Assembly: GCA_023023105.1 (NCBI GenBank)
Contig: CP083824.1
Span: forward strand, 248,001-312,000
Source: Enterobacter ludwigii
Lineage (GTDB): Bacteria > Pseudomonadota > Gammaproteobacteria > Enterobacterales > Enterobacteriaceae
Reading direction: 5' to 3'
Length of the DNA stretch: 64,000 nt
A program made the translations under genes and the position numbers. Below are positions 1-12,070 of the stretch, in pieces (within the stretch, counting starts at the first letter, position 1; the number at the start of each line of letters is the position of its first letter). The notes beneath the pieces were generated by a model. It had not been told where the DNA came from, made no database searches, and saw nothing but the letters and a program-made list of their open reading frames with translations.

Positions 1-978
<978 letters not shown>

Positions 979-1046
979 ACAACGCCGAAGCTGTTTCGGC
1001 GAAGAGAGACAGAAGATTTTCAGCCTTGATACAGATTAACAGAATT

Positions 1047-1166
1047 TGCCTGGCGGCTTTAGCGCGGTGGTCCCACCTGACCCCATGCCGAACTCAGAAG
1101 TGAAACGCCGTAGCGCCGATGGTAGTGTGGGGTCTCCCCATGTGAGAGTAGGGAACTGCCAGGCAT
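1047..1166 (+). rRNA. rrf: 5S ribosomal RNA
   Basis: A 120-base gene running from TGCCTGGCGG to CTGCCAGGCAT, whose ends pair to form helix I of 5S rRNA. Internal blocks (CCGAACTCAGAAGTGAAACG, GATGGTAGTGTGGGG) are the conserved enterobacterial 5S loops. It closes the rRNA operon and is followed immediately by an intrinsic terminator. Confidence 0.98.
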
Positions 1167-1179
1167 CAAACAAGAAGAA

Positions 1180-1207
1180 CCCCGTACCGTAAGGTGCGGG
1201 GTTTTTT
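1180..1207 (+). terminator. rRNA operon terminator
   Basis: Nine-base-pair stem CCCCGTACC/GGTGCGGGG (one G-U pair) with a GTAA loop, followed by six T. It lies 13 bases after the 5S gene. Confidence 0.9.
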
Positions 1208-1292
1208 GCTTTGGATCTTACACATTCCCTCCTTGAAACTTTCTCACCTTTCACTTGCAGACTCGACATTCAGATCATTTCTGGTTATCGTT

Positions 1293-1324
1293 AGCTGTCT
1301 GGATGTCTAAACGTTTATACGTAT
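1293..1324 (+). promoter_or_regulatory. Tandem MetJ (met box) operator of metA
   Basis: Four contiguous 8-mers AGCTGTCT, GGATGTCT, AAACGTTT and ATACGTAT each match the met-box consensus AGACGTCT at six of eight positions. They end 19 bases before the metA start. MetJ with S-adenosylmethionine binds such tandem boxes cooperatively, so metA should be repressed when methionine is plentiful. Occupancy is inferred from sequence only. Confidence 0.75.
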
Positions 1325-1343
1325 GCTGTGAGGATATAAGGTT

Positions 1344-2273
1344 ATGCCGATTCGGGTGCAGGACGAGCTACCAGCCGTCAATTTCTTACGTGAAGAAAAT
1401 GTCTTTGTCATGACGGCTTCACGCGCTACAGGTCAGGAAATTCGCCCGCTGAAGGTGCTTATTCTCAATCTGATGCCAAAAAAGATCGAAACAGAAAACC
1501 AGTTTCTTCGTCTGCTTTCGAACTCCCCGCTTCAGGTTGATATCCAGCTGCTACGAATTGATGCCCGTGAGTCGCGAAATACACCTTCTGAGCATCTGAA
1601 CAATTTCTACTGTAACTTCGATGACATCCGCGATGAAAACTTCGATGGACTGATTGTAACGGGAGCACCACTGGGCCTGGTTGAATTCAATGATGTTGCC
1701 TACTGGCCGCAGATAAAACAGGTGCTGGAGTGGGCAAAAGATCACGTCACCTCCACGCTTTTTGTCTGTTGGGCGGTCCAGGCGGCACTGAATATCCTGT
1801 ATGGCATTCCAAAGCAAACCCGCACTGAAAAGCTCTCTGGCGTATATGAACACCATATTCTGCATCCACACGCATTACTGACGCGCGGATTTGATGACAC
1901 TTTCCTTGCCCCACACTCTCGCTATGCCGATTTCCCGGCACAACTGATCCGCGATTACACCGATCTGGAGATCCTGGCTGAAACGGAAGACGGTGATGCC
2001 TACCTGTTTGCCAGCAAAGATAAGCGTATTGCTTTTGTCACCGGGCATCCCGAGTATGACCCAAACACCCTCGCGGCTGAGTTTTTCCGTGACGTCGAAG
2101 CGGGTCTGAATCCGGATGTTCCGTACAACTATTTCCCGAAAAACGATCCGCAAAACAAACCGAGAGCAACCTGGCGCAGCCACGGGAATTTGCTGTTTAC
2201 GAACTGGCTCAACTATTACGTCTACCAAATCACACCATACGATCTGCGTCACATGAATCCGACGCTGGAGTAA
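1344..2273 (+). CDS. metA: Homoserine O-succinyltransferase
   Basis: First committed enzyme of methionine synthesis: it transfers succinate from succinyl-CoA to homoserine in the cytoplasm. The 309-residue product matches E. coli MetA in length and sequence throughout. The catalytic triad is visible: Cys142 in LFVCWAVQ, and His235 and Glu237 in GHPEYDP. The start has an AGGAT ribosome site about 10 bases upstream. The gene directly follows the rRNA operon; yjaA and yjaB, which sit here in E. coli, are absent. MetJ boxes lie upstream and an intrinsic terminator downstream, so it is probably monocistronic. MetA is known in E. coli as a thermolabile, proteolysed protein, but nothing in this sequence tests that. 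Confidence 0.97.
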   Translation: MPIRVQDELPAVNFLREENVFVMTASRATGQEIRPLKVLILNLMPKKIETENQFLRLLSNSPLQVDIQLLRIDARESRNTPSEHLNNFYCNFDDIRDENFDGLIVTGAPLGLVEFNDVAYWPQIKQVLEWAKDHVTSTLFVCWAVQAALNILYGIPKQTRTEKLSGVYEHHILHPHALLTRGFDDTFLAPHSRYADFPAQLIRDYTDLEILAETEDGDAYLFASKDKRIAFVTGHPEYDPNTLAAEFFRDVEAGLNPDVPYNYFPKNDPQNKPRATWRSHGNLLFTNWLNYYVYQITPYDLRHMNPTLE

Positions 2274-2317
2274 TCTTCTGCACTAAACGATCCTAAAGCG
2301 TTTCAGCTATTCAGATC

Positions 2318-2341
2318 AGGCACCTTCGGGTGCCTTTTTTA
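2318..2341 (+). terminator. metA terminator
   Basis: Stem AGGCACC/GGTGCCT with a TTCG tetraloop followed by a run of T, 45 bases after the metA stop codon. Confidence 0.92.
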
Positions 2342-2420
2342 TTTCCGAAATGCCACTCACCACTCAATAAAACTTTAATTTCAATTAAATCAATAAATTG
2401 GATCTAAAATTAAATTAAAA

Positions 2421-2443
2421 TGGAAATTGTTTTTGATTTTGGA
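2421..2443 (+). promoter_or_regulatory. Probable IclR operator of aceBAK
   Basis: TGGAAATTGTTTTTGATTTT lies in a very AT-rich stretch about 100 bp before aceB. It closely resembles the E. coli aceB IclR site as I remember it. With iclR encoded just downstream of the operon, repression of aceBAK by IclR is the expected control. The region 2342-2543 otherwise holds only the promoter and leader of aceB. Confidence 0.6.
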
Positions 2444-2543
2444 AAAAATATAGATAGTCTTAATTCTGCTGAGCGAAAACTACACAACGATCTTTCGTTC
2501 GCATTGGGGATGTGAATTTGGATCTTTGATGAGGAGCAGAGTG

Positions 2544-4145
2544 ATGACTCAACAGGCAACGACGGTCGATGAACTGGCCTTTACCCAGCCGTATGGCGAG
2601 CAAGAACAGCAAGTTTTGACGGCGGAAGCGGTAGAATTCCTGACTGAACTGGTAACGCGCTTTACGCCACAGCGTAATAAGCTGCTGGCAGCGCGCATTC
2701 ATCAGCAGCAGGAAATTGACGATGGCAAGTTGCCTGGTTTTATTTCGGAAACCGCTTCCATTCGTCGCGGTGAGTGGAAAATCCGCGGCATCCCTGAAGA
2801 TTTACAGGATCGCCGGGTTGAGATCACGGGGCCGGTAGAGCGCAAAATGGTGATCAACGCCATGAACGCGAACGTTAAAGTCTTTATGGCTGATTTTGAG
2901 GACTCACTGGCGCCAGACTGGAACAAAGTTATCGACGGGCAGATCAATCTGCGCGACGCCGTGAACGGCACCATCAGCTATACCAACGAAGCCGGCAAAA
3001 TTTACCAGCTCAAACCGAACCCGGCGGTGCTGATATGCCGCGTACGCGGGCTGCACCTGCCTGAAAAACACGTCACCTGGCGTGGGGAAGCCATTTCGGG
3101 CAGCCTGTTTGATTTCGCGCTCTATTTCTTCCACAACCACAAAAACCTGCTGGCAAAAGGTAGCGGCCCTTACTTCTATCTGCCGAAAACCCAATCCTGG
3201 CAGGAAGCGGCCTGGTGGAGTGAGGTGTTTAGTTATGCGGAAGATCGATTCAACCTGCCGCGCGGCACTATCAAAGCCACGCTGCTGATTGAAACGCTGC
3301 CTGCCGTGTTCCAGATGAATGAAATTCTGCATGCCCTGCGCGATCACATTGTCGGCCTGAACTGCGGGCGCTGGGACTACATTTTCAGCTACATCAAGAC
3401 CCTGAAGAATTATCCCGATCGCGTACTGCCGGATCGTCAGGTTGTCACCATGGATAAACCGTTCCTGAGCGCCTACTCGCGTCTGCTGATCAAAACCTGC
3501 CACAAGCGTGGTGCCTTTGCGATGGGCGGCATGGCCGCGTTTATTCCAAGCAAAGATGCGGAGCGTAATAGCCAGGTACTCAACAAGGTGAAAGCCGATA
3601 AAGAGCTTGAAGCACGCAATGGTCATGACGGGACGTGGATTGCACATCCGGGCCTGGCCGATACCGCGATGGAGGTATTCAACCGCGTGCTTGGCGACAA
3701 TAAAAACCAGCTGTTTGTCACGCGTGAAGACGATGCGCCAACAGCCGAAGAGCAACTGCTGGCACCGTGTGCGGGTGAACGCACTGAAGAGGGCATGCGT
3801 GCCAATATTCGCGTCGCCGTGCAATACATCGAAGCGTGGATCTCCGGCAACGGCTGTGTGCCGATCTACGGCCTGATGGAAGATGCCGCGACGGCGGAGA
3901 TCTCACGGACCTCCATCTGGCAGTGGATCCACCATCAAAAAACACTCAGCAATGGTAAGCCGGTAACCAAATCCCTGTTCCGCCAGATGCTGGCCGAAGA
4001 GATGCGGGTGATCCAGGACGAGCTGGGCGAACACCGCTTCAGCAGTGGACGTTTTGACGACGCTGCGCGCCTGATGGAGCAAATCACCACATCAGATGAC
4101 TTAATCGACTTCCTGACCCTGCCGGGCTACCGCTTCCTGGCGTAA
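2544..4145 (+). CDS. aceB: Malate synthase A
   Basis: Second enzyme of the glyoxylate bypass: condenses glyoxylate with acetyl-CoA to give malate. The 533-residue product matches the usual length of the A isoform. The malate synthase signature [12 protein letters not shown] lies near residue 275 and the catalytic Asp is in [13 protein letters not shown] near residue 447. I chose the ATG at 2544 (MTQQATT) because GAGGAG lies 8 bases before it and homologues start there; the frame is open from an ATG 18 bases upstream. First gene of aceB-aceA-aceK, 31 bp before aceA, so carbon from acetate and fatty acids is handled by one transcript. Probably repressed by IclR at the upstream operator. Confidence 0.97.
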   Translation: MTQQATTVDELAFTQPYGEQEQQVLTAEAVEFLTELVTRFTPQRNKLLAARIHQQQEIDDGKLPGFISETASIRRGEWKIRGIPEDLQDRRVEITGPVERKMVINAMNANVKVFMADFEDSLAPDWNKVIDGQINLRDAVNGTISYTNEAGKIYQLKPNPAVLICRVRGLHLPEKHVTWRGEAISGSLFDFALYFFHNHKNLLAKGSGPYFYLPKTQSWQEAAWWSEVFSYAEDRFNLPRGTIKATLLIETLPAVFQMNEILHALRDHIVGLNCGRWDYIFSYIKTLKNYPDRVLPDRQVVTMDKPFLSAYSRLLIKTCHKRGAFAMGGMAAFIPSKDAERNSQVLNKVKADKELEARNGHDGTWIAHPGLADTAMEVFNRVLGDNKNQLFVTREDDAPTAEEQLLAPCAGERTEEGMRANIRVAVQYIEAWISGNGCVPIYGLMEDAATAEISRTSIWQWIHHQKTLSNGKPVTKSLFRQMLAEEMRVIQDELGEHRFSSGRFDDAARLMEQITTSDDLIDFLTLPGYRFLA

Positions 4146-4176
4146 CTCACCACATAACAATATGGAGCATCTGCAC

Positions 4177-5481
4177 ATGAAAACCCGTACCCAACAAATC
4201 GAAGAATTAAAGAAAGAGTGGACACAACCTCGCTGGGAAGGCATCCGCCGTCCGTACAGCGCGGAGGAAGTGGTGAAATTACGCGGCTCGGTCAATCCGG
4301 AATGCACGCTGGCGCAAAATGGCGCGGCGAAAATGTGGAAGCTGCTGCACGGTGGTTCCAAAAAAGGTTACATCAACAGCCTTGGCGCGCTGACGGGCGG
4401 TCAGGCACTGCAGCAGGCAAAGGCGGGGATAGAAGCCATTTACCTGTCCGGCTGGCAGGTCGCGGCGGACGCTAACCTGGCCTCCAGCATGTACCCGGAT
4501 CAGTCGCTCTATCCGGCTAACTCCGTACCGTCGGTCGTGGATCGGATCAACAACACCTTCCGCCGTGCGGATCAGATCCAGTGGGCGGCAGGCATTGAGC
4601 CAAACGATCCGCGCTTTATTGATTACTTCCTGCCGATAGTTGCGGATGCGGAAGCGGGTTTCGGTGGCGTGCTGAACGCCTTCGAGCTGATGAAATCGAT
4701 GATTGAGGCCGGTGCAGCGGCCGTTCACTTCGAAGACCAGCTGGCGTCAGTGAAGAAATGCGGACATATGGGCGGCAAAGTGCTGGTCCCGACCCAGGAG
4801 GCGATTCAGAAACTGGTTGCGGCGCGTCTGGCTGCTGACGTGCTCGGCGTGCCGACATTGGTCATTGCCCGTACGGATGCGGATGCAGCTGACCTGATTA
4901 CCTCAGATTGCGACCCGTACGACAGCGAGTTCATTACCGGTGAACGTACCAGCGAAGGGTTCTATCGTACCCATGCCGGTATTGAGCAGGCGATAAGCCG
5001 TGGTCTGGCGTACGCTCCTTATGCGGACCTGGTCTGGTGCGAAACCTCCACGCCGGATCTGGCTCTGGCAAAACGCTTTGCCGATGCCATTCATGCGAAG
5101 TACCCGGGCAAACTGCTGGCCTACAACTGCTCACCGTCCTTCAACTGGCAGAAAAAACTGGACGACAAGACAATCGCCAGCTTCCAGCAGCAGCTGTCCG
5201 ACATGGGCTACAAATACCAGTTCATTACTTTGGCAGGCATCCACAGCATGTGGTTCAACATGTTCGACCTGGCGCACGCCTATGCGCAGGGTGAGGGCAT
5301 GAAGCACTACGTTGAGAAGGTGCAGCAGCCGGAATTTGCCGCGGGTAAAGATGGCTACACCTTCGTGTCTCACCAGCAGGAGGTGGGAACTGGCTACTTT
5401 GATAATGTGACCACGATTATTCAGGGCGGCACCTCCTCCGTCACCGCCTTAACGGGATCAACCGAAGAAGCACAGTTCTAA
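4177..5481 (+). CDS. aceA: Isocitrate lyase
   Basis: First enzyme of the glyoxylate bypass: splits isocitrate into glyoxylate and succinate. The 434-residue length equals E. coli AceA. The catalytic loop KKCGHMGGK is present with Cys195, and the Mg2+-binding acidic residues in [10 protein letters not shown] and HFEDQ are seen. The start MKTRTQQ at 4177 is preceded by GGAG 9 bases upstream; an in-frame ATG at 4162 would put the ribosome site inside the gene. Middle gene of the ace operon. A strong palindromic repeat separates it from aceK, which in E. coli is known to be expressed far less than aceA. Confidence 0.97.
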   Translation: MKTRTQQIEELKKEWTQPRWEGIRRPYSAEEVVKLRGSVNPECTLAQNGAAKMWKLLHGGSKKGYINSLGALTGGQALQQAKAGIEAIYLSGWQVAADANLASSMYPDQSLYPANSVPSVVDRINNTFRRADQIQWAAGIEPNDPRFIDYFLPIVADAEAGFGGVLNAFELMKSMIEAGAAAVHFEDQLASVKKCGHMGGKVLVPTQEAIQKLVAARLAADVLGVPTLVIARTDADAADLITSDCDPYDSEFITGERTSEGFYRTHAGIEQAISRGLAYAPYADLVWCETSTPDLALAKRFADAIHAKYPGKLLAYNCSPSFNWQKKLDDKTIASFQQQLSDMGYKYQFITLAGIHSMWFNMFDLAHAYAQGEGMKHYVEKVQQPEFAAGKDGYTFVSHQQEVGTGYFDNVTTIIQGGTSSVTALTGSTEEAQF

Positions 5482-5487
5482 ACTTTT

Positions 5488-5528
5488 CCCCCTCTCCCCC
5501 CTCGGGGAGAGGGTTGGGGTGAGGGGGG
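5488..5528 (+). repeat. GC-rich palindromic repeat between aceA and aceK (CCCTCTCC family)
   Basis: Ten-base-pair stem CCCTCTCCCC/GGGGAGAGGG with a four-base loop, followed by TTGGGGTGAGGGGGG. The same stem and right-hand tail recur at 37510, 45700, 53026 (opposite strand) and, shortened, at 58960. The hairpin begins 6 bases after the aceA stop and its G-rich right tail ends 4 bases before the aceK start. It probably protects the aceBA message from 3' decay while limiting aceK. Confidence 0.8.
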
Positions 5529-5532
5529 ATAT

Positions 5533-7296
5533 ATGTCGCGTGGTCTGGAATTACTGATTGCCCAAACTATTTTGCAGGGCTTCGATGCCCAGTATGGCCG
5601 TTTTCTGGAAGTGACCTCCGGCGCGCAGCAGCGCTTCGAACATGCAGACTGGCATGCGGTTCAGCAGGCCATGAAGCAGCGTATCCATCTCTACGACCAC
5701 CATGTGGGTCTGGTGGTGGAGCAGTTGCGCTGTATCACCGACGGTAAAAGTCCAGACGCGGAATTTTTACTGCGCGTGAAAGAGCACTACACCCGTTTGT
5801 TACCCGATTACCCGCGCTTCGAGATTGCGGAGAGCTTCTTTAACTCCGTCTATTGTCGGTTATTTGACCACCGCTCATTATCTCCTGAGCGGTTATTTAT
5901 TTTCAGCTCCCAGCCCGAGCGGCGTTTTCGTACTATTCCTCGTCCGCTGGCGAAAGATTTCTTTCCCGATCGCGGGTGGGAAAAGCTCCTGCACCGCGTG
6001 TTAACAGACTTGCCGCTGCGTTTACCCTGGGAGAATAAAACCCGGGATATCGGCTATATCCACGCGCATCTCACTGAAACCTTCGGCGAGGACGTTCTTG
6101 GGCACAGCCATTTGCAGGTCGCCAATGAACTGTTCTATCGCAATAAAGCCGCCTGGTTGGTGGGCAAACTGGTTACGCCGGCAGCCATCGTGCCGTTTCT
6201 GTTACCGATCCACCGCACCGACGACGGCGAACTGTTTGTCGATACCTGTCTGACCACCAGCGCCGAAGCCAGCATTGTGTTTGGCTTCGCCCGTTCCTAC
6301 TTTATGGTCTACGCGCCGTTACCTGCCGCGCTCGTGGAATGGTTGCGCGAGATCCTGCCGGGCAAAACCACCGCCGAGCTGTATATGGCGATTGGTTGCC
6401 AGAAGCACGCTAAAACGGAAAGCTACCGGGAATACCTGCGCTATGTCACTGCCGCTGATGAGAAGTTTATCGAAGCACCGGGCATTCGCGGCATGGTAAT
6501 GCTGGTGTTTACGCTGCCGGGCTTTGACCGGGTCTTTAAGGTAATTAAAGACAGATTCGCGCCGCAAAAAGAGATGACGGCTGCACATGTCCGCGCCTGC
6601 TACCAGCTGGTTAAAGAGCACGACCGTGTTGGACGCATGGCCGATACCCAGGAATTCGAAAACTTTGTGCTGGATAAGCAGCAGATCGATCCGGCGCTAA
6701 TGGCGCTTTTAATGCAGGAAGTACCCGGCAAAATCACCGATATTGGTGACAAAATTGTGATTAACCATCTCTACATTGAACGCCGTATGGTGCCCCTGAA
6801 CATCTGGCTGGAGCAGTCCGAAGGTCAGGCGCTTCGCGATGCCATTGAAGAGTATGGCAATGCGATTCGCCAGCTTGCTGCCGCCAATATCTTCCCGGGG
6901 GATATGCTGTTTAAAAACTTCGGCGTCACCCGCCACGGGCGCGTCGTGTTCTACGATTACGATGAAATTTGTTACATGACTGAGGTGAATTTCCGCGACA
7001 TCCCGCAGCCCCGCTATCCGGAAGATGAACTCTCCGGTGAGCCATGGTACAGCGTCTCGCCGGGTGATGTATTTCCTGAGGAGTTCCGCCACTGGCTGTG
7101 CGCTGACCCGCGAATTGGGCCATTATTCGCAGAGATGCACGACGATCTGTTCCACGCCAGTTACTGGCGTGGATTGCAAACGCGAATTAAGAATGGGCAT
7201 GTTGAAGATGTGTACGCCTATCGACGTAAGCAGCGGTTTTGCTTGCGGTTTAACGAATCCCACCATACGCCAGCGTCACCTCTTTCGCCGCCTTAA
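5533..7296 (+). CDS. aceK: Isocitrate dehydrogenase kinase/phosphatase
   Basis: Bifunctional enzyme that phosphorylates isocitrate dehydrogenase to push isocitrate into the glyoxylate bypass, and removes the phosphate again. The 587-residue protein follows E. coli AceK closely through the ATP loop region ([18 protein letters not shown]) and the YDYDEICYM metal-binding segment. The last about 20 residues (from RFCLRF on) differ from E. coli and read through the end of iclR, making it about 9 residues longer. The only Shine-Dalgarno candidate is the G-rich tail of the upstream repeat. Convergent with iclR, overlapping by 47 bp; the arpA gene found here in K-12 is absent. Confidence 0.95.
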   Translation: MSRGLELLIAQTILQGFDAQYGRFLEVTSGAQQRFEHADWHAVQQAMKQRIHLYDHHVGLVVEQLRCITDGKSPDAEFLLRVKEHYTRLLPDYPRFEIAESFFNSVYCRLFDHRSLSPERLFIFSSQPERRFRTIPRPLAKDFFPDRGWEKLLHRVLTDLPLRLPWENKTRDIGYIHAHLTETFGEDVLGHSHLQVANELFYRNKAAWLVGKLVTPAAIVPFLLPIHRTDDGELFVDTCLTTSAEASIVFGFARSYFMVYAPLPAALVEWLREILPGKTTAELYMAIGCQKHAKTESYREYLRYVTAADEKFIEAPGIRGMVMLVFTLPGFDRVFKVIKDRFAPQKEMTAAHVRACYQLVKEHDRVGRMADTQEFENFVLDKQQIDPALMALLMQEVPGKITDIGDKIVINHLYIERRMVPLNIWLEQSEGQALRDAIEEYGNAIRQLAAANIFPGDMLFKNFGVTRHGRVVFYDYDEICYMTEVNFRDIPQPRYPEDELSGEPWYSVSPGDVFPEEFRHWLCADPRIGPLFAEMHDDLFHASYWRGLQTRIKNGHVEDVYAYRRKQRFCLRFNESHHTPASPLSPP

Positions 7297-8077
7297 TCAC
7301 CAGCGCACCCAGTTCGGTCACGCGATCATCCGTCATGCGTGAAATCGGCCCGGAGATGGAGATGGCGGCGAACGGCTCGCGGTGTTCGTCAAAGATACAG
7401 GCTGCAATGCAACGCAGGCCCAGAGCATGTTCCTCGTCATCAAACGAATAGCCGCGTTTGCGGGTCAGGGCCAGATCCTCTTTAAGATGCACCGGCGAAA
7501 CCAGCGTTGCGTGGGTGTAGGCGTGCAACCCTTTACGGTGCAATAACCCCGTCACCTGCTCTTCGCTCAGTTGCGACAGAAACGCTTTCCCCGCCCCGGA
7601 GGCGTGCATAGGGAGCTTGCCGCCAATGGGGGCCGACATACGCATCAGCTGCGTACACTGTACCTGGTCGATGATGATCGCCTGATGGTCGCTCTGGTCG
7701 AGTACCGCCAGGTTTACCGTCTCGCCGGAATCTTCCATCAGCTTGCGCAGGATCGGGTGCACAATCGCCAGCAGATTACGGCTTTGCAGGAAGCTGCTGC
7801 CGACGATAAACGCATGCGCGCCTACAGCCCAGTGTCCCAGCTCACCGACCTGACGGACAAAGCCCAGCTGCTGCATGGTGGTCAGCAGTCGATGCGTTGT
7901 GGAGTTCGGCAGGCCAGCCTGCTGGGCCAGCTCCGTCAGGGCCACGCTGTTGTGCGACTCGGCTATCCACTCCAGCAGCTTCAAACCGCGCGTGAGCGAT
8001 TGAACCTGTCCGCCCTGTTGTGCGGCGGTGGTAGCAGCAGGTTTTCTGCCGCGTTTAGCGGGAACGGTCGCGACCAT
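7250..8077 (-). CDS. iclR: Acetate operon repressor IclR
   Basis: Transcription repressor of the aceBAK operon, and of itself in E. coli; glyoxylate and pyruvate are its known effectors. The 275-residue product has an N-terminal winged helix-turn-helix ([21 protein letters not shown], about residues 50-70) and a C-terminal effector domain ([21 protein letters not shown]). I chose the start [12 protein letters not shown] at 8077 because AAGGAG precedes it; an in-frame ATG 33 bases upstream has no better site. Its 3' end overlaps the 3' end of aceK. It is divergent from metH, with 193 bp holding both promoters. Confidence 0.95.
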   Translation of the reverse strand: MVATVPAKRGRKPAATTAAQQGGQVQSLTRGLKLLEWIAESHNSVALTELAQQAGLPNSTTHRLLTTMQQLGFVRQVGELGHWAVGAHAFIVGSSFLQSRNLLAIVHPILRKLMEDSGETVNLAVLDQSDHQAIIIDQVQCTQLMRMSAPIGGKLPMHASGAGKAFLSQLSEEQVTGLLHRKGLHAYTHATLVSPVHLKEDLALTRKRGYSFDDEEHALGLRCIAACIFDEHREPFAAISISGPISRMTDDRVTELGALVIKAAKEVTLAYGGIR

Positions 8078-8270
8078 GACGATCTCCTTTTTCTGTATCG
8101 TGGAAATCATTTTCGTTTTATTTGGTGAATTTGCAACCGTTATCCTGACTGATCGGAGGAGTGATAGTGAACATGTCTCATGTTACCCCTGTGTGACTTT
8201 TCCACCCTGCGAGATTATGCCAGTATGGAATGCAGCCTTTTGGCCTTGTTGAGCGTTGTCGGGAGCAAGT

Positions 8271-11200
8271 GTGAGCAGCAAAGTAGAGCAACTGCGTGCG
8301 CAGTTAAATGAACGAATTCTGGTGCTGGACGGCGGCATGGGCACTATGATCCAGGGCTATCGTCTGAGCGAAGACGATTTCCGCGGCGAGCGCTTTGCCG
8401 ACTGGCCATGCGATCTGAAGGGTAACAACGACCTGCTGGTGCTGAGCAAGCCGCAAGTCATTACCGATATCCACAACGCGTACTTCGAAGCGGGTGCAGA
8501 TATCGTTGAAACCAACACCTTCAACTCGACAACCATCGCCATGGCGGATTACCAGATGGAATCCCTGTCGGCGGAAATCAACTTTGAAGCCGCGAAGCTG
8601 GCGCGCGCCTGCGCCGACGAGTGGACGGCCCGCACGCCGGACAAGCCGCGCTACGTTGCCGGGGTGCTTGGCCCTACCAACCGCACCGCGTCGATTTCAC
8701 CGGACGTGAACGACCCGGCGTTTCGTAATATCACCTTTGACCAGCTGGTTGCCGCCTACCGCGAATCGACCAAAGCGCTGGTGGAAGGCGGTTCCGATCT
8801 GATCCTGATTGAAACGGTGTTCGATACCCTCAACGCTAAAGCCGCGATTTACGCGGTGAAAGAGGAGTTCGAGGCGCTGGGCGTTGACCTGCCGATCATG
8901 ATTTCCGGCACCATTACCGACGCCTCCGGCCGTACCTTATCCGGCCAGACAACCGAAGCCTTTTATAACTCACTGCGCCACGCCGAAGCGCTCTCCTTCG
9001 GCCTGAACTGCGCACTGGGGCCAGATGAACTCCGTCAGTACGTACAGGAACTGTCGCGCATTGCGGAATGTTACGTCACCGCGCACCCGAACGCCGGTTT
9101 GCCGAACGCGTTTGGTGAATACGATCTCGATGCCAACACCATGGCGGCGCAAATCCGCGAGTGGGCCGAGTCTGGTTTCCTGAACATCGTCGGTGGCTGC
9201 TGCGGCACGACGCCTGAGCATATCGCGGCCATGAGCAATGCGGTGGCCGGGCTGCCGCCACGAAAATTACCTGAGCTGCCTATTGCCTGTCGTCTCTCCG
9301 GCCTTGAGCCGTTGACCATCGGTGACGACAGCCTGTTTGTGAACGTGGGTGAGCGTACTAACGTCACCGGTTCAGCAAAGTTCAAACGTCTGATTAAAGA
9401 AGAGAAGTACAGCGAAGCGCTGGACGTCGCCCGCCAGCAGGTTGAGAGCGGTGCTCAAATTATTGATATCAACATGGATGAGGGGATGCTCGATGCCGAA
9501 GCGGCGATGGTGCGTTTCCTCAACCTGATTGCCGGTGAACCGGACATCGCCCGCGTGCCGATCATGATTGACTCCTCTAAGTGGGAAGTCATCGAGAAAG
9601 GGCTGAAATGCATTCAGGGTAAAGGCATCGTTAACTCCATCTCGATGAAAGAAGGCGTTGATATCTTTATCCATCACGCGAAGCTGGTACGCCGTTACGG
9701 CGCGGCCGTTGTGGTTATGGCCTTTGATGAAGTGGGCCAGGCAGACACCCGCGAGCGCAAGATTGAGATTTGCCGCCGTGCGTACAAAATTTTGACCGAA
9801 GAGGTAGGCTTCCCCCCGGAAGACATCATCTTTGACCCGAACATTTTCGCTGTGGCGACCGGGATTGAAGAGCACAACAACTACGCCCAGGACTTTATCG
9901 GCGCGTGTGAAGACATTAAGCGCGAGCTGCCGCATGCGCTGATCTCCGGCGGTGTATCGAACGTATCGTTCTCGTTCCGCGGTAACGACCCGGTGCGTGA
10001 AGCTATTCACGCCGTGTTCCTCTACTACGCCATCCGTAACGGGATGGATATGGGGATCGTAAACGCCGGACAGCTCGCGATTTACGACGACCTGCCGGCA
10101 GAACTGCGCGACGCGGTAGAAGACGTGATCCTGAACCGTCGTGACGATGCCACCGAGCGGATGCTGGATCTGGCGGAGAAATACCGTGGCAGTAAATCGG
10201 ATGAAGCAGCCAACGTTCAGCAGGCCGAGTGGCGTTCCTGGGATGTGAAAAAGCGTCTGGAATATTCGCTGGTGAAAGGTATTACCGAGTTTATCGAACT
10301 GGATACCGAAGAAGCGCGTCTTCAGTCCGCACGTCCGATTGAAGTGATCGAAGGGCCACTGATGGACGGCATGAACGTGGTTGGCGATCTGTTCGGTGAG
10401 GGCAAAATGTTCCTGCCGCAGGTAGTGAAATCCGCCCGCGTGATGAAGCAGGCGGTGGCCTATCTTGAACCGTTTATCGAAGCCAGCAAAGAGAAAGGCT
10501 CCAGCAACGGGAAAATGGTGATCGCCACCGTGAAGGGCGATGTTCACGACATCGGCAAGAATATCGTCGGCGTGGTGCTGCAGTGTAATAACTACGAGAT
10601 TATCGATCTTGGCGTGATGGTACCTGCGGACAAAATCCTCAAAACCGCACGTGAAGTGAATGCCGACCTGATTGGCCTCTCCGGGCTGATCACCCCGTCG
10701 CTTGATGAGATGGTCAACGTGGCGAAAGAGATGGAGCGTCAGGGCTTTACCATTCCGCTGCTGATTGGTGGGGCGACCACCTCAAAAGCGCACACGGCGG
10801 TGAAAATCGAGCAGAACTACAGTGGTCCAACGGTCTACGTGCAAAATGCCTCGCGAACGGTAGGCGTGGTGTCCGCGCTGCTCTCTGACACCCAGCGCGA
10901 CGAGTTTGTTACGCGCACCCGCAAAGAGTACGAAACCGTCCGTATTCAGCACGGTCGCAAGAAACCGCGCACACCGCCTGTTACGTTGCAGGCGGCACGC
11001 GATAACGATCTGGCGTTTGACTGGTCGAGCTATACGCCACCTGTCGCGCATCGTCTGGGCGTGCAGGATGTGACTGCCAGCATCGAGACGCTGCGCAACT
11101 ACATCGACTGGACGCCGTTCTTTATGACCTGGTCGCTGGCGGGCAAATATCCGCGCATCCTCGAAGACGAAGTAGTCGGTGAAGAAGCACAGCGCCTGTT

Positions 11201-11954
11201 TAAAGATGCCAACGAGATGCTCGACAAACTGAGTGTGGAGAAAACCCTCAACCCGCGTGGCGTGGTGGGGCTGTTTCCGGCGAACCGCGTGGGCGACGAT
11301 GTTGAAATCTATCGCGATGAAACCCGCACTCACGTGCTGGCGGTGAGTCACCATCTGCGTCAGCAAACCGAGAAAGTGGGTTTCGCGAACTACTGCCTGG
11401 CCGATTTCGTTGCGCCGAAGCTTTCTGGTAAAGCCGATTACATCGGCGCATTTGCCGTAACCGGTGGTCTGGAAGAAGATGCCCTGGCGGATGCGTACGA
11501 AGCGCAGCACGATGATTACAACAAAATCATGGTCAAAGCGATTGCCGACCGCCTGGCGGAAGCCTTCGCCGAGTACCTGCACGAGCGCGTACGTAAGGTA
11601 CTCTGGGGCTACGCGGCCAATGAGAACCTCAGCAACGAGGAACTGATCCGCGAAAACTATCAGGGGATTCGTCCGGCACCTGGCTACCCGGCCTGCCCGG
11701 AACACACCGAAAAGGGAACCATCTGGAAGCTGCTGGATGTTGAAGCGCATACAGGGATGAAACTCACCGAGTCGTTCGCCATGTGGCCAGGGGCGTCCGT
11801 TTCCGGCTGGTATTTCAGCCATCCTGACAGCAAGTACTTCGCCGTGGCGCAGCTGCAACGCGATCAAATCGAAGATTACGCCCTGCGCAAAGGTATGAGT
11901 GTCTCTGAAGTGGAGCGTTGGCTAGCGCCGAATTTAGGCTACGACGCGGACTGA
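8271..11954 (+). CDS. metH: Cobalamin-dependent methionine synthase
   Basis: Transfers the methyl group of 5-methyltetrahydrofolate to homocysteine through cobalamin. The 1227-residue protein has the full four-module order: homocysteine domain with zinc ligands Cys247 (GLNCALGP) and the CC pair in GGCCGTTP near 310; pterin domain (MIDSSKW); cobalamin domain with the cobalt ligand His759 in DVHDIGKN; and the S-adenosylmethionine activation domain ([12 protein letters not shown]). The start is the GTG at 8271 (VSSKVEQ), with GGGAG 5 bases before it and an exact match to the E. coli start; a TTG 15 bases upstream is also in frame. MetR control is likely by analogy, but I could not assign a clear MetR box. 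Confidence 0.97.
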   Translation: MSSKVEQLRAQLNERILVLDGGMGTMIQGYRLSEDDFRGERFADWPCDLKGNNDLLVLSKPQVITDIHNAYFEAGADIVETNTFNSTTIAMADYQMESLSAEINFEAAKLARACADEWTARTPDKPRYVAGVLGPTNRTASISPDVNDPAFRNITFDQLVAAYRESTKALVEGGSDLILIETVFDTLNAKAAIYAVKEEFEALGVDLPIMISGTITDASGRTLSGQTTEAFYNSLRHAEALSFGLNCALGPDELRQYVQELSRIAECYVTAHPNAGLPNAFGEYDLDANTMAAQIREWAESGFLNIVGGCCGTTPEHIAAMSNAVAGLPPRKLPELPIACRLSGLEPLTIGDDSLFVNVGERTNVTGSAKFKRLIKEEKYSEALDVARQQVESGAQIIDINMDEGMLDAEAAMVRFLNLIAGEPDIARVPIMIDSSKWEVIEKGLKCIQGKGIVNSISMKEGVDIFIHHAKLVRRYGAAVVVMAFDEVGQADTRERKIEICRRAYKILTEEVGFPPEDIIFDPNIFAVATGIEEHNNYAQDFIGACEDIKRELPHALISGGVSNVSFSFRGNDPVREAIHAVFLYYAIRNGMDMGIVNAGQLAIYDDLPAELRDAVEDVILNRRDDATERMLDLAEKYRGSKSDEAANVQQAEWRSWDVKKRLEYSLVKGITEFIELDTEEARLQSARPIEVIEGPLMDGMNVVGDLFGEGKMFLPQVVKSARVMKQAVAYLEPFIEASKEKGSSNGKMVIATVKGDVHDIGKNIVGVVLQCNNYEIIDLGVMVPADKILKTAREVNADLIGLSGLITPSLDEMVNVAKEMERQGFTIPLLIGGATTSKAHTAVKIEQNYSGPTVYVQNASRTVGVVSALLSDTQRDEFVTRTRKEYETVRIQHGRKKPRTPPVTLQAARDNDLAFDWSSYTPPVAHRLGVQDVTASIETLRNYIDWTPFFMTWSLAGKYPRILEDEVVGEEAQRLFKDANEMLDKLSVEKTLNPRGVVGLFPANRVGDDVEIYRDETRTHVLAVSHHLRQQTEKVGFANYCLADFVAPKLSGKADYIGAFAVTGGLEEDALADAYEAQHDDYNKIMVKAIADRLAEAFAEYLHERVRKVLWGYAANENLSNEELIRENYQGIRPAPGYPACPEHTEKGTIWKLLDVEAHTGMKLTESFAMWPGASVSGWYFSHPDSKYFAVAQLQRDQIEDYALRKGMSVSEVERWLAPNLGYDAD

Positions 11955-11975
11955 CGTCACTTTTCCTTACAACAA

Positions 11976-12006
11976 ACAGGGCGCTCATTGGGCGCCCTGT
12001 CTCTTT
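11976..12006 (+). terminator. Probable metH terminator
   Basis: Stem CAGGGCGC/GCGCCCTG with a short loop, ending 46 bases after the metH stop. The following tract CTCTTTATTA is only partly T, so termination may be incomplete. Confidence 0.6.
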
Positions 12007-12070
12007 ATTACGTTTAAACCCTTATACTGAACCAAGGGAAAACGAATAACGATAAGGAGGAACATCTTCC

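Noticed and set aside
8111..8270. Possible MetR site between iclR and metH
   Set aside because: TGAATTTGCA resembles only one half of the TGAAnnnnnTTCA consensus; too weak to call.
9372..11867. Two long antisense open frames (391 and 361 codons) inside metH
   Set aside because: Shadows of metH codon usage; their translations show no domain, signal or membrane feature and no initiation site.
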